The position numbers were made by a program, and so were the translations under genes. 64,000 nt of DNA, taken from NCBI RefSeq assembly GCF_023078375.1, contig NZ_CP095554.1, forward strand, positions 3,464,501 through 3,528,500. Direction: 5' to 3'. Below are positions 8,858 to 17,504 of the stretch, piece after piece. Source of the DNA: Roseomonas gilardii subsp. gilardii (lineage in GTDB: Bacteria; Pseudomonadota; Alphaproteobacteria; Acetobacterales; Acetobacteraceae). Numbering within the stretch: the first letter of the stretch is position 1; each line of letters begins with the position of its first letter. The notes below the pieces were generated by a model, which was not told the origin of the DNA, did no database searches, and saw only the letters and a list, made by a program, of their open reading frames with translations.

Positions 8858-8950
8858 ATGGCCCCGACCATGGAAGACTGCGGCATGCCCGCCGCGCAGC
8901 CATACCGCTGCCTTCCCCTCCAGCGCCGGCAGCATCGCCATGGCGGCTGA
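8858..8950 (+). CDS. Possible 30-residue phage peptide
   Basis: ATG 8858 follows GAAAGGA (8845-8851) at normal spacing and the frame ends 11 bases into the next gene, an arrangement typical of translational coupling. The peptide is Cys-, Pro- and Arg-containing and has no recognisable family. It could be a leader peptide for the membrane protein that follows, or chance. Without it the interval 8728-8939 has no gene. Confidence 0.3.
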   Translation: MAPTMEDCGMPAAQPYRCLPLQRRQHRHGG

Positions 8951-9392
8951 ACCCCTGTTCCGCCATCTCGGGCGCCTGCTGCGGCGCGAACCCTGGTGGG
9001 CCGAGTTCTGGGCCGGCGCCGGCTGCCTGGTCTGGACGCTCTGGACCTTCCTCGCGGCGGTGGAGCCCGGCGCCCGTTCCAGCCTCCGCCTGGGCGTCTC
9101 CGTGGGCGTCTCCGTGGGCGCCTCCCTGGGTGCCTCCCTGGCGCCCCCTCTGGCCGACGAGCGGTTCTGGCAGGCCAGCGGCGCGGTGCTGGGGCTGATC
9201 CAGGTGGCCTCGCTCCTGGCCGACCACCGCCGCGCCCGCCGGGCGGCCAGCTTCCTCGGAAGCTGGTGGTGGACCACCCTGTTCCTGGCCCTGCTCCTCG
9301 CCGATCCGGGCGCTCCCTCCCTGGCCCTCTATGCCGTGATGGCGGCGATCAACCTCGTCTCCCTGGTTCGCCTGCGGCCGGAGCTGCCCTGA
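8940..9392 (+). CDS. Phage membrane protein in lysis region (possible holin-like)
   Basis: 150 residues with about four hydrophobic segments: CLVWTLWTFLAAV (~30-42), GVSVGVSVGASLGASLAPPL (~52-72), ASGAVLGLIQVASLLA, and TTLFLALLLA plus LALYAVMAAINLVSLV at the end. The second segment is built from four 12-bp tandem repeats (see repeat at 9093). The gene lies between the terminase and a spanin-like gene, two steps from the cell wall hydrolase, so a role in lysis is reasonable, but no holin family is recognisable. It ends 2 bases before the next start. Confidence 0.55.
   Translation: MAAEPLFRHLGRLLRREPWWAEFWAGAGCLVWTLWTFLAAVEPGARSSLRLGVSVGVSVGASLGASLAPPLADERFWQASGAVLGLIQVASLLADHRRARRAASFLGSWWWTTLFLALLLADPGAPSLALYAVMAAINLVSLVRLRPELP
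9093..9140 (+). repeat. Four 12-bp tandem repeats inside a transmembrane segment
   Basis: The units are GGCGTCTCCGTG twice, then GGCGCCTCCCTG and GGTGCCTCCCTG. They encode GVSV, GVSV, GASL and GASL, so repeat number could change without breaking the frame. Confidence 0.85.
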
Positions 9393-9394
9393 GC

Positions 9395-9766
9395 ATGTCC
9401 GACCAGTCGAGCCCCTGGTGGGTCGTGCTGGCCTCCGGCGCCATCTCCGCCATCGGCCTCTGGCTGAACGCGCGCGGCGCCTGGATGACCACGCGCCTGT
9501 CCAGCGAGGAGCGCCAGGCGCAGGAACGCGCCCAGGTCATGGCCTCGCTCGATGCACGGCAGAGCGCCTGGATCGCGCGCCAGGAACAGGAACTGGAGAA
9601 GATGCGCCTGCGCCTGGAGGCATTGCAGGCGGATCGCGACCGGGCCCGGGAACTCGCCCGCGCCTGGCACGCCCAGGCCCATGCCCTGCGCCAGCAGCTC
9701 GATGCCGCCCTGCCCGGCCCCGCCCCGCGGCCTTCCCTGCCCGGTCTTGAGGAAATCGAAACCTGA
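9395..9766 (+). CDS. Small membrane-anchored coiled-coil protein (i-spanin-like candidate)
   Basis: 123 residues. An N-terminal hydrophobic segment (WWVVLASGAISAIGLWL, ~8-24) is followed by a long charged helix (ERQAQERAQVMASLDARQ..., EQELEKMRLRLEALQADRDR) with heptad-like spacing, then a Pro-rich tail. One membrane anchor plus an extended coiled coil, placed next to a cell wall hydrolase, is the layout of Rz-type inner-membrane spanins (T7 gp18.5). No overlapping outer-membrane partner (Rz1) was identified, so the call is tentative. Confidence 0.45.
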   Translation: MSDQSSPWWVVLASGAISAIGLWLNARGAWMTTRLSSEERQAQERAQVMASLDARQSAWIARQEQELEKMRLRLEALQADRDRARELARAWHAQAHALRQQLDAALPGPAPRPSLPGLEEIET

Positions 9767-9829
9767 TGCGGGTGGAATTCACCCGTTTCGTTCCCGGACC
9801 CGTCCCGTAACCCTCCCGGAAAATCCGCG

Positions 9830-10327
9830 ATGACCTCCCCCGACAGCGCTTCCGCCGACAGCCGCGCGCATGATGCCGCGATCCTCGCCCTGACCCTCTA
9901 TGCCGAGGCGGGCGACCGCCCGCTCCGCGCCATCGAGGCGCTGGCCGCGCTGGTGATGAACCGCCACCGTTCCGGCCAGGGCCATTGGGGCCAGGGCATC
10001 AGCGGGATCTGCCGCGCCCCCTTCCAGTTCCCGTGCTGGAACACCCGCCATCCGAACCATGCTCGGTTGCGCACCGCCGCTCCGGGCGGGGAGGCTGCGC
10101 ATTCGGCGCAGATGGAACTCTGCCGCCGCGTCGCGCTGCGCGCCCTGTCGGGCGCCCTGCCCGACCCGACCGGTGGCGCCACGCATATGCATGCGGATGA
10201 CAGCCAGCCCTCCTGGTCGATCGGCCGCACGCCGGTCGCGGAGATCGGCGGGCTGCTCTTCTACCGCCCCGAGCCCGCCACCGCGCGGCAGCGGGCGGGC
10301 CGTCCCGCCCTGGCCCTCGCGGTCTGA
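9830..10327 (+). CDS. SleB-type cell wall hydrolase (probable endolysin)
   Basis: 165 residues. The family signature of cell wall hydrolase SleB/Hydrolase_2 is present: the catalytic-Glu segment LTLYAEAGDRP (~25-35), AALVMNRHRSGQGHWG, the CRAPFQFPCWN motif and the late GGATHMHADD segment (family form: GATHYH). These enzymes cleave the glycan strand of peptidoglycan as lytic transglycosylases. There is no signal peptide, so export would rely on a holin. The close relationship to prophage lysis enzymes of Acetobacteraceae and its place at the end of the lysis module support the endolysin role. Confidence 0.8.
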   Translation: MTSPDSASADSRAHDAAILALTLYAEAGDRPLRAIEALAALVMNRHRSGQGHWGQGISGICRAPFQFPCWNTRHPNHARLRTAAPGGEAAHSAQMELCRRVALRALSGALPDPTGGATHMHADDSQPSWSIGRTPVAEIGGLLFYRPEPATARQRAGRPALALAV

Positions 10328-10352
10328 ACCGGCGGTGCTACAAGCCTCCGCC

Positions 10353-10709
10353 ATGGAACAGACCATCTACACCCTCGTCCGTGGCGAGGACTGGCGCGCC
10401 GCCGAGGCGGCGGGCGCCTATCACGGTTCCGCCGACGACCGGCGCGACGGCTTCCTGCATTTCTCCACCGCGGCGCAGTTGCGGCAGAGCGCCGCGAAGC
10501 ACCGGGCCGGGGAGGCCGATCTCTGGATGGTCGCGGTCTCCGTCCCGGCGCTGGGCGATGCGCTGCGCTGGGAAGCGGCGGCGGGGAGTTCCCGGCCCGG
10601 CCTCTTCCCGCATCTCTACGGCCCGCTGCCCCTTTCGGCGGTGCGTTCCGCGGGGCATGTCCCGCTCGGCCCGGATGGGCGGCACGTCTTTCCCGGCGAA
10701 ATCCCCTGA
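10353..10709 (+). CDS. DUF952 family protein
   Basis: 118 residues. Characteristic family segments: YTLVRGEDWRAAEAAGAYHG near the start, then DGFLHFSTAAQLRQSA, a central LWMVAVSVPALGDALRWE, and FPHLYGPLPLSAV. DUF952 proteins are small cytoplasmic proteins of unknown biochemical role found widely in alphaproteobacteria, usually chromosomally. The start is an ATG 25 bases after the hydrolase stop. It is probably the first host gene after the prophage, though co-transcription with the lysis genes is possible. It converges with the esterase gene; no clear terminator between them. Confidence 0.8.
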   Translation: MEQTIYTLVRGEDWRAAEAAGAYHGSADDRRDGFLHFSTAAQLRQSAAKHRAGEADLWMVAVSVPALGDALRWEAAAGSSRPGLFPHLYGPLPLSAVRSAGHVPLGPDGRHVFPGEIP

Positions 10710-10748
10710 TATCCCCGGGACCGTCCTTGCCCGCTCCCTGGCCCCGCC

Positions 10749-11636
10749 TCAGGGCGCCGGGATCACCGGCCGGGAGGCGTAGGAGAAGACGTAGCGCATC
10801 GCATCGCCGATCGTGCTTTCCCAGACCGGCCAGACATGCGCGCCATCGACGATGCGGAGCTGCGCCGGCTGCCCCGCACGGCGCAGCCGGTCATAAAGCC
10901 GCGTCGCCTCGCCCTCGATGAAGAAGTCGTCGTCATCGCCGGAATTGATGTACATCGGCACGGCGATCTTCTTCGCCAGGAAACCGTCCCAGAGCGTTGG
11001 CCAGTTCAGCGACTGCCACACCGCCGGATCGTACTGCTCGGCCCCGAAGACACCGACGCGCCGGGCCGAGGAGTTCTCCGGCGGCTCCGGATCGTAGATC
11101 GCGGGCGAAAGCAGGGCCGCCGCCGCGAACATCTCCGGATGCAGCATGACGAAGCGCAGCGTGCCATAGCCGCCCATCGACAGCCCGCCGATCAGCCGCC
11201 CTTCGCGCGTTCCGAGCACGCGGAAGCTCTTCTCCGCATCCGGGATCAGGTCCTGGAAGAAGGCGCTCTCCATCTTCTCCTTGCGGTCCACATACCAGGT
11301 GGTCCCGGCATCGGGCAGGATGATGACGGCGGGCGGGATCTCGCCGGCGCGGATCAGCCGGTCGGCCGTCGCCTGCAGGTTCCCCTTCACCGGCCATTCG
11401 TTCAGCGAGCCGCCATTGCCGTGCAGCAGATAGAGCACGGGATAGCGCAGCGTGCCGCCGTCATAGCCATCCGGCAGATAGACGTTGTAGCGCCAGGAAC
11501 GGCCGAGTTGCTCGGACCGGAATTCCCGCGTCACGATGCTCCCCGCCCAGGCCGGCGGCGCCAGCAGCAACAGCATCGCGAACAGCAGAAAGGCGCGCAG
11601 CCCGCGCCCGGGCGGTTTCCGGCGATGATCCGGCAT
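10749..11636 (-). CDS. Secreted alpha/beta-hydrolase esterase (esterase D/antigen 85-like)
   Basis: 295 residues. Start at ATG 11636 (MPDHRRK) because GGAGGA sits 7 bases upstream; an in-frame ATG five codons earlier would overlap that site. A signal peptide (AFLLFAMLLLLAPPAWAG) precedes the mature start. The nucleophile elbow is GGLSMGGYG, with the preceding lid-like segment YPVLYLLHGNGGSLNEW and a late catalytic His in GAHVWPVW. The putative esterase family (PF00756) includes feruloyl esterases and S-formylglutathione hydrolase; the substrate here is unknown. It is exported, so it probably acts on an extracellular ester or carbohydrate. Confidence 0.85.
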   Translation of the reverse strand: MPDHRRKPPGRGLRAFLLFAMLLLLAPPAWAGSIVTREFRSEQLGRSWRYNVYLPDGYDGGTLRYPVLYLLHGNGGSLNEWPVKGNLQATADRLIRAGEIPPAVIILPDAGTTWYVDRKEKMESAFFQDLIPDAEKSFRVLGTREGRLIGGLSMGGYGTLRFVMLHPEMFAAAALLSPAIYDPEPPENSSARRVGVFGAEQYDPAVWQSLNWPTLWDGFLAKKIAVPMYINSGDDDDFFIEGEATRLYDRLRRAGQPAQLRIVDGAHVWPVWESTIGDAMRYVFSYASRPVIPAP

Positions 11637-11717
11637 GATTGTTTCCTCCACCGGAGTCCCTTCTCCGGCGCGCGCAGGGAACCATGCGCCCCCAACCCTG
11701 TGAAGCAGCGCGCCGCT

Positions 11718-12074
11718 TCATCGCCGCTGCGGCCAGCCCTCCGTTTCCGGCAGGGTGATCTGCGGAAAGACCTGCATCGCGGCGGCGGGCGGCGCCGTCT
11801 CCGCCGGCACTTCGGTGCAGGAGGGGCGCAGCACGCCGCAATCCCAGCGATACCCGTCCGGCCGCCCAGCGATGCTGCCGCCACGCTCGAAGCGGCACAG
11901 GCATTGCCGGCCCCCCAGGCAGGCCGCCACGCCGTCGCGCGGTGCGTTGCAGACCGGCATCGGCGGCGCATGGGCGGGAAAGGCATCGCCCGGCACGGCC
12001 TGCGCGAGCACGGAAAGGCCCGGCAACAGGGCCAGAATCGCGAGCAGCGGAGCCATCGGCGGGATCGGGCGCAT
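11718..12074 (-). CDS. Secreted Cys-rich protein of unknown function
   Basis: 118 residues with a signal peptide (PLLAILALLPGLSVLAQA) and six cysteines in the mature part (PVCNAPRDGVAACLGG, CLCRF, DCGVLRPSC), suggesting disulphide bonds. That it lies next to the redoxin and DsbD genes on the same strand may be relevant, since those would provide thiol redox control in the same compartment. A second ATG (12056) is an alternative start. No family recognised. Confidence 0.6.
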   Translation of the reverse strand: MRPIPPMAPLLAILALLPGLSVLAQAVPGDAFPAHAPPMPVCNAPRDGVAACLGGRQCLCRFERGGSIAGRPDGYRWDCGVLRPSCTEVPAETAPPAAAMQVFPQITLPETEGWPQRR

Positions 12075-12123
12075 CGCGGCAGGATGCGCCCGGTCCTCCT
12101 TCCGGAAGGTTAAGCGGCCGCCC

Positions 12124-12756
12124 TCAGATCGGCGCGTACTTCACCGCGCAGCCATAGGGCGGCGTGGAAGCACGTTCCACTGGCCGGCCCGCCAGCACCG
12201 CCCGCAGCGCGTCGCGGAAGAAGGGCTGCGCGCGCCCGATATCCTCCTGCCGGGTGGAGCGAATGGAATCGATGCCGCCCATATAGAGCAGCACCCCGTC
12301 TGCGCCGATCAGGAACATCTGCGGCGTCGTGGTGGCGCCATAGGCACGCGCCACCTGGCTGCGATGGTCCAGCAGCACCGCCGTCGGCGCCGCATCGCGG
12401 TTGACGGTCAGGATCTTCGCCTGCCGCCCGGTGACATGCCCCTGCTCCCCTTCCGGAGAGGAGGCGACCGAGAACCACACCACCCCCTGCTGCGTGGCCT
12501 CCCGTTGCAGCGCCTGCATGTTGCCGCTGCCGTAATGCTTCCTGACATAGGGGCATTCGTGGTTGGTCCATTCCAGCACCACGAGCCTGCCGCGCTGCTC
12601 CGCCAGCCCGCGCATCGCGCCATCCTGGTCCGGCAGGCTGAAACCGGGCGCCGGGGCCCCGATCACCGGCGCGGCCAGCGCCCATCGCGGCAGGCAGGTT
12701 GAAACAACGGCGGTGGTGCCGGCCAGGACCTTCCGGCGCGTCGGCGGCTTGCTCAC
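12124..12756 (-). CDS. Exported redoxin/AhpC-TSA family protein
   Basis: 210 residues from a GTG start (12756), preceded by GAAGGGG. A twin-arginine-like signal (TRRKVLAGTTAVVSTCLP, A-L-A-A cleavage) indicates export. The mature thioredoxin-fold domain has PAPGFSLPDQDG and the active-site-like motif HECPYVRKHYGS: a single Cys in a CPxxxK context rather than CxxC, as in many alphaproteobacterial periplasmic redoxins. A cis-Pro region is at TTTPQMFLIG. The gene follows dsbD and in the restored arrangement would overlap its stop (GTGA), so DsbD probably supplies reductant. Peroxide reduction or disulphide reduction are both possible roles. Confidence 0.8.
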   Translation of the reverse strand: MSKPPTRRKVLAGTTAVVSTCLPRWALAAPVIGAPAPGFSLPDQDGAMRGLAEQRGRLVVLEWTNHECPYVRKHYGSGNMQALQREATQQGVVWFSVASSPEGEQGHVTGRQAKILTVNRDAAPTAVLLDHRSQVARAYGATTTPQMFLIGADGVLLYMGGIDSIRSTRQEDIGRAQPFFRDALRAVLAGRPVERASTPPYGCAVKYAPI

Positions 12757-14956
12757 GTGGTACCCCTTCCCCCCTCTTCCCTGTCCGGCCGCGCCATGCA
12801 GCGTGTCGTCCAGGGCCTTCAGCACGATCCCTTCGGTCAGGATCTGCGGCAGCACGGCAGGTTCCCCCCTCCCGCCGGATACAGCAGATACAGCGGCACT
12901 CCGTCCCGCCCATGGGCCCGCAGCAGGGCGGTGATGGCCGGGTCGCCCCGTGTCCAATCGCCCTCCAGCACCGTGACGCCACGGCGGGTGAAGGCATCCT
13001 GCACGGAAGGCTGATCAAGCGCCACACGCTCGTTCACCTTGCAGGTGATGCACCAGGCCGCCGTGAGGTTGACGAAGACCGGCCGCCCTTCCGCCCGCAG
13101 CGTGGCCAGCCGCGCCTCGGACCAGGCCTCGCCGCCAGCCTCGGCCGTCCGTGGCGGCGGTGCCGTGTCCAGCCGCGTCAGCCCGGCCAGCCCCGCCAGG
13201 ATCGCCAGCGCCGCCAGCCCGCGGCTGGCCCGTTGCAGCAGCCCTTCCGGCGAGCGCTGCGCCTGCCCCCAGGCCCAGGCGGCCAGCCCCACCAGCACCG
13301 CGCCGCCCAGCACCAGCAGCACCCCGTCCGGCCCGCTCTGCTGCGCCAGCACCCAGGCCAGCCAGGCCGCCGCGCCATACATCGGGAAGGCCAGGAACTG
13401 CCGCAGCCGCTCCATCCAGGGCCCCGGGCGCGGCAGGCGCCCCGCCAGACCGGGGAACAGTGCCAGCAGCGCATAGGGCAGCGCCATGCCGATCCCCAGC
13501 GCGGCGAAGACCGCCAGAGCGGCCGGGGCCGGCAGCAGCAGCGCTGCCCCCAGCGCCGCCGCCATGAAGGGCGCGGTGCAGGGCGTGGCCACCAGCACGG
13601 CGAGGACGCCGGTGAGGAAGCTCCCCGAATGCCCGCCCCGTGCCGCCAGCCCGCCTCCGGCCGAGACCGGCCCGGCGAAGGCGAAGACGCCGGACAGGTT
13701 CAGCCCGACCAGCAGCATCAGCCAGGCCATCACCACGACGAAGGCGGGCTGCGTGAACTGGAAGCCCCAGCCTGCCACACCCCCGCCGCCCGCAGCGCCA
13801 GCAGCCCGCCGCCGAGCACCAGGAAGGACAGCACCACCCCAGCGCAATAGCTCGCGGCATGGGCCCGCACCCGGCGCCGCGCCTCGCCGGACAGGCGGGC
13901 CAGCCCGATCGCCTTCATCGCCAGGATGGGAAAGACGCAGGGCATCAGGTTCAGCAGCAGCCCGCCCAGCGCCGCCCAGAAGGCCGCCTGCAACAGGCCG
14001 ATGCCCGGGGCCGCGGGTTGCGGCATCGCTGTGCCCGCCGTCACCCCGCCACCGGCCCCCACCACCGGCACCGGACCGATCGCCGCCGACACCGTATAGG
14101 CGGCGCGCGTCCCCGCCGCGTCGGTGATGGCGATGACGCCGTCCAGCCGTTCCTTCGGCACGTCGCCCTGGCCGCGCGACAGGCCCAGCACCAGCCCCCT
14201 GTCGCGCAGGCTGAGCGGCTGCGGCGCCGCATTGTCCACCGCGCCCCATTCCGCCGGAAAGAAGAAGGCCCGCTTCACCGCCCCGGGCCCCAGTTCGGCC
14301 CCGTCCAGCGCGATGGCCCCGTGCGGCCCGTCGAAACCCGCCCGCGCCACCCAGGGCGAGGGCCTGGGCAGCGCCGCCTCGGCCTCTGCGAAGGCCGCCG
14401 TCAACGCGGCATCCGGCCGGGGCTTCGCCTCCACCGGCAGGTCCAGGCGGAAGCTTCCTTCCTCCGGGATGCAGACCTTCTCGCAGACCAGCCAGTTGCC
14501 GCTGCCCTGCACGGTGAAGACCTGCCCCGGCGCCAGATCGCCCGGCACCGTCACGCTCAGCGGAAAATCGGCTTGCCCCTCATAGCCGAAATTCACCAGC
14601 GGCCCGACGGGGATGCGCTCCGGCGCCGGGAACTGCAGCGGCCCCGCCGAAGCGCCCGCGGGAAGGTCCAGCGCCAGTTCCGGCGGCTGCCCCGCATCGC
14701 CCGGATTGGTCCAGTAGGTGTGCCAGCCCGACGCCAGCCTCTGCCGCAGCATCAGCCGGAAGCTCTGCCCCGGCGCCACTGCCGCCATCTCGCTGGCCAG
14801 CACCACGGTCGCGCGCGGCGAGGAGACGGGGTCGGACTCGGTGGCCTGCGCGCCATTCCAGGTGCCCCCGGGCACAGCCAGGAGCAGCCCCGCGAACAGG
14901 GCCGCCCTCACCGGACCATTGGCCAGAATTCCCGGAACGCCAACCACCTGTCTCAT
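12757..14956 (-). pseudogene. dsbD: dsbD-type thiol:disulphide interchange protein, frameshifted in this sequence
   Basis: The protein is complete only if two single-base gaps are repaired. From ATG 14956 a signal segment and N-terminal domain (GSGNWLVCEKVCIPEEGSF) lead to the transmembrane domain with LLNLMPCVFPILAMK; the frame then fails in a C5 run (13780-13784; six expected) and resumes as GWGFQFTQPAFVVV, continuing through ATPCTAPFMAAAL to the C-terminal thioredoxin domain (TAAWCITCKVNER). It fails again at a C6 run (12864-12869; seven expected), after which EPAVLPQILTEGIVLKAL is in the frame of the redoxin gene. All catalytic cysteines survive. DsbD moves electrons from cytoplasmic thioredoxin to the periplasm. 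Loss of one base in two homopolymers suggests assembly error more than decay. A further shift at the C6 run 12769-12774 would place its stop on the redoxin GTG. Confidence 0.85.
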
Positions 14957-15041
14957 TTGCCTCACTAAACGCGACAACATGAACGCCTTGCAATCCTCGG
15001 CATGTGACAAAGCGCGACGCTTGCGCCTATCTGACGCCAGC

Positions 15042-17504
15042 ATGCTCCCCGAACTTCCCGTCACGGAAGCCCTGCCCCGTCTGGCAGCGGCCCTGCGCGA
15101 TGCCTCGAACGCGGTCCTGGTGGCCCCGCCCGGTGCCGGCAAGACCACCCTGGTCCCTCTCGCCCTGCTGGACGAGCCCTGGCTGGGCGATGGCCGCATC
15201 CTGGTCCTGGAACCCCGCCGCCTGGCCGCCCGGGCCGCCGCGCGCCGCATGTCCGACCTGCGGGGCGAGGCGCTGGGCCGGACCGTGGGCCTCACCACCC
15301 GCCTCGACCGCGCCGTCTCCGACGCCACCCGCATCGAGGTGGTGACCGAGGGCCTGCTCGTCCGCCGCCTGCAATCCGATCCCGGGCTGGAGGGAGTCGC
15401 CGCCGTGCTGTTCGACGAGGCGCATGAGCGCCACCTCGACACCGATCTCGGCCTCGCCCTCTGCCTGGACCTGCAGCGCGCCCTGCGCCCCGAACTGCGC
15501 CTCGTCGCCATGTCGGCCACGCTGGATGCCGCCGGCTTCGCCACGCTGCTCGGCGAGGAGGGCCGCCCCGCCCCGGTGATCGAGAGCGCCGGGCGGATGT
15601 TCCCGGTGGAGATCCGCCACCGCCCGCGCGACCTCGCCTCGCCGCGCGACCTGCCGGAAGCCATGGCCGGCGCGATCCGCGAGGCGCTGCGCGAGCATCC
15701 GGGCGACGTCCTGGCCTTCCTGCCCGGCTGGGGCGAGATCGCCCGCACCGCCGAGCGCCTGGGAGGAGTCGAAGCCGATGTCATCGCCCTGCATGGCGAG
15801 CTTCCACCCGCCGAGCAGGACCGCGCCCTCTCCCCCTCCGCGCGGCGCAAGGTGGTGCTCTCCACCTCCATCGCCGAGACCTCGCTGACCGTCCCCGGCG
15901 TCCGCATCGTGGTGGATGGCGGCTTCCGCCGCGTGCCACGGCTGGACCCCGCCTCTGGCCTGTCCAAGCTCGCCACCGTCCGCATCGGCCGCGCCACGGC
16001 GGAACAGCGTGCCGGCCGGGCCGGCCGCACCGGGCCGGGCGTCGCCATCCGCCTCTGGAGCGAGGCGCTGCACCGCGGCCTGCCCCTGGCCGACCGCCCC
16101 GAGATCCTGGAGGCCGAGCTGTCCGGCCTCGCCCTGGACTGCGCCGCCTGGGGCGCCGAGCCGCGCGACCTCGCCTTCCCCGACCCGCCGCCCGAGGGCA
16201 CGCTGGCCGCCGCCCGCGCCCTGCTGCGCGACCTCGACGCCCTGGACGCGGAGAACCGCATCACCCCGACCGGCCGGCGCATGGCCCGGCTCGGCACCCA
16301 TCCGCGCCTGGCCCGGATGATGGAGGCCGCGGCCTCTCCCGGGGAACGGGCACTGGCCGCCGACCTCGCCGCGCTGCTGGAGGAACGCGACCCGATCCGC
16401 GCCCCCTCCCGCGACCGGGACGCGCCTTCCGATATCGAGCTGCGCCTCGACCTGCTGCGGGGCGGCGACCATCCCGGCGCCGACCGCGCCACCCTGTCGC
16501 GCATCCGCCGCGCCGCCGGGCTGCACCGCCGCCGCCTGCGCGTCCCCAACGGCATGGTGGCGGAAGGCGATCCCGGCGCCCTGCTCGCCGCCGGCTTCCC
16601 CGACCGCATCGCGGCGAAGCGCGGCACGATGGATGGCGCCTTCCGCCTCGCCTCCGGCCAGGGCGCCCGCCTCGGCGCCACCGACCCGCTGGGCAAGCAG
16701 CCGCTGCTCGCCGTGGCCGACCTCGCCCTCCAGGGCACCGAGGCGCGCATCCGCATGGCGGCGCCCCTCAGCCGCGCCGTGCTGGAGGAACGCTTCCCCG
16801 AACGCTTCGTCCGGGAGGAAGGCGCCAGCTTCGACGCCCGCGCCGGCGCCGTCCTGCCACGCCGCCGCCTGCGCTTCGGCCCCCTGGTGCTGGAGGAGAC
16901 CACCCTCCCCGTCGCCGACCCCGCCGCCGTGGCGGAGGCCCTGGCGGAGGCCGTGGCCGGGCGCGGCTTCCGTGACCTGCCCTGGACCGATGCCTCCCGC
17001 CGCCTGCGCGCCCGCCTCGCCTGGGCGCACCGCGTGGAGCCCGAGTCCTGGCCCGACGTCTCCGACGAGGCGCTCGCCGCCCGCGCGAAGGAATGGCTCG
17101 CCCCGCATCTGCACGGGCTGACGAAGCTCACCGAGCTGCGCGACCTGAACGCCCATGAGATCCTGTCCGGCCTGCTCGACTGGCCGCAGCGCAGGCGCCT
17201 GGACGCGGAGCTTCCCGACCGGCTGGACCTGCCGAACAACCGCTCCGCCGCCATCGACTACGACCGCGACCCGCCGACCCTGGAAGCCCGCGCCCAGCAT
17301 CTTTTCGGCCTCGCCAGCCTGCCGCCGCTGATGGGCGGGCGCGTGCCCTTGCAGGTGGCCCTGCTGTCCCCCGCCGGGCGCCCCGTGGCGCTGACCGCCG
17401 ACCTCGCCGGCTTCTGGCGCGGCGCCTGGGCCGATGTCCGCAAGGACATGCGCGGCCGCTATCCCAGACACGCCTGGCCCGAGGACCCGACCGCCCCCGC
17501 ATGA
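15042..17504 (+). CDS. hrpB: ATP-dependent RNA helicase HrpB (DEAH family)
   Basis: 820 residues, the usual length. Start ATG 15042 (MLPELPVTEALPRL) matches the family N-terminus; earlier in-frame ATGs exist (e.g. 14979) but without family similarity. Motif I APPGAGKTTLVPLALL (~29-44), motif II DEAHERHLDTDLG, motif III MSATLDAAGF, and motif [16 protein letters not shown] are present, followed by the HrpB-specific C-terminal domain ending near the MGGRVPLQVALLSPAGRPV segment. HrpB is a DExH/D-box helicase of poorly defined role. The gene diverges from dsbD and its stop overlaps the MFS start (ATGA). Confidence 0.9.
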   Translation: MLPELPVTEALPRLAAALRDASNAVLVAPPGAGKTTLVPLALLDEPWLGDGRILVLEPRRLAARAAARRMSDLRGEALGRTVGLTTRLDRAVSDATRIEVVTEGLLVRRLQSDPGLEGVAAVLFDEAHERHLDTDLGLALCLDLQRALRPELRLVAMSATLDAAGFATLLGEEGRPAPVIESAGRMFPVEIRHRPRDLASPRDLPEAMAGAIREALREHPGDVLAFLPGWGEIARTAERLGGVEADVIALHGELPPAEQDRALSPSARRKVVLSTSIAETSLTVPGVRIVVDGGFRRVPRLDPASGLSKLATVRIGRATAEQRAGRAGRTGPGVAIRLWSEALHRGLPLADRPEILEAELSGLALDCAAWGAEPRDLAFPDPPPEGTLAAARALLRDLDALDAENRITPTGRRMARLGTHPRLARMMEAAASPGERALAADLAALLEERDPIRAPSRDRDAPSDIELRLDLLRGGDHPGADRATLSRIRRAAGLHRRRLRVPNGMVAEGDPGALLAAGFPDRIAAKRGTMDGAFRLASGQGARLGATDPLGKQPLLAVADLALQGTEARIRMAAPLSRAVLEERFPERFVREEGASFDARAGAVLPRRRLRFGPLVLEETTLPVADPAAVAEALAEAVAGRGFRDLPWTDASRRLRARLAWAHRVEPESWPDVSDEALAARAKEWLAPHLHGLTKLTELRDLNAHEILSGLLDWPQRRRLDAELPDRLDLPNNRSAAIDYDRDPPTLEARAQHLFGLASLPPLMGGRVPLQVALLSPAGRPVALTADLAGFWRGAWADVRKDMRGRYPRHAWPEDPTAPA

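Larger units (their letters stand above)
1..10327 (+). mobile_element. Right part of a podovirus-like (T7-type) prophage
   Basis: Twelve consecutive plus-strand genes encode, in order, a scaffold-like tail end, capsid, tail tube and nozzle proteins, an internal-virion-like protein, a tail fibre, a small terminase-like protein, the large terminase and lysis proteins. Several stops and starts overlap, as in phage late operons. The tail fibre has a T7-type N-terminal domain, and the gene set fits a short-tailed phage. There is no tape measure, tail sheath or baseplate gene. Integrase, repressor, portal and the left attachment site are not in the window, so the left boundary is unknown. The right boundary is placed after the cell wall hydrolase; the DUF952 gene beyond it could be either phage or host. 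Base composition by eye is as GC-rich as the flanking chromosome, which suggests long residence or a phage adapted to this host. Confidence 0.85.

Noticed and set aside
13730-17254. Minus-strand open frame of more than 1100 codons
   Set aside because: Only its C-terminal ~400 codons are real (the N-terminal half of dsbD); the rest is antisense to hrpB.
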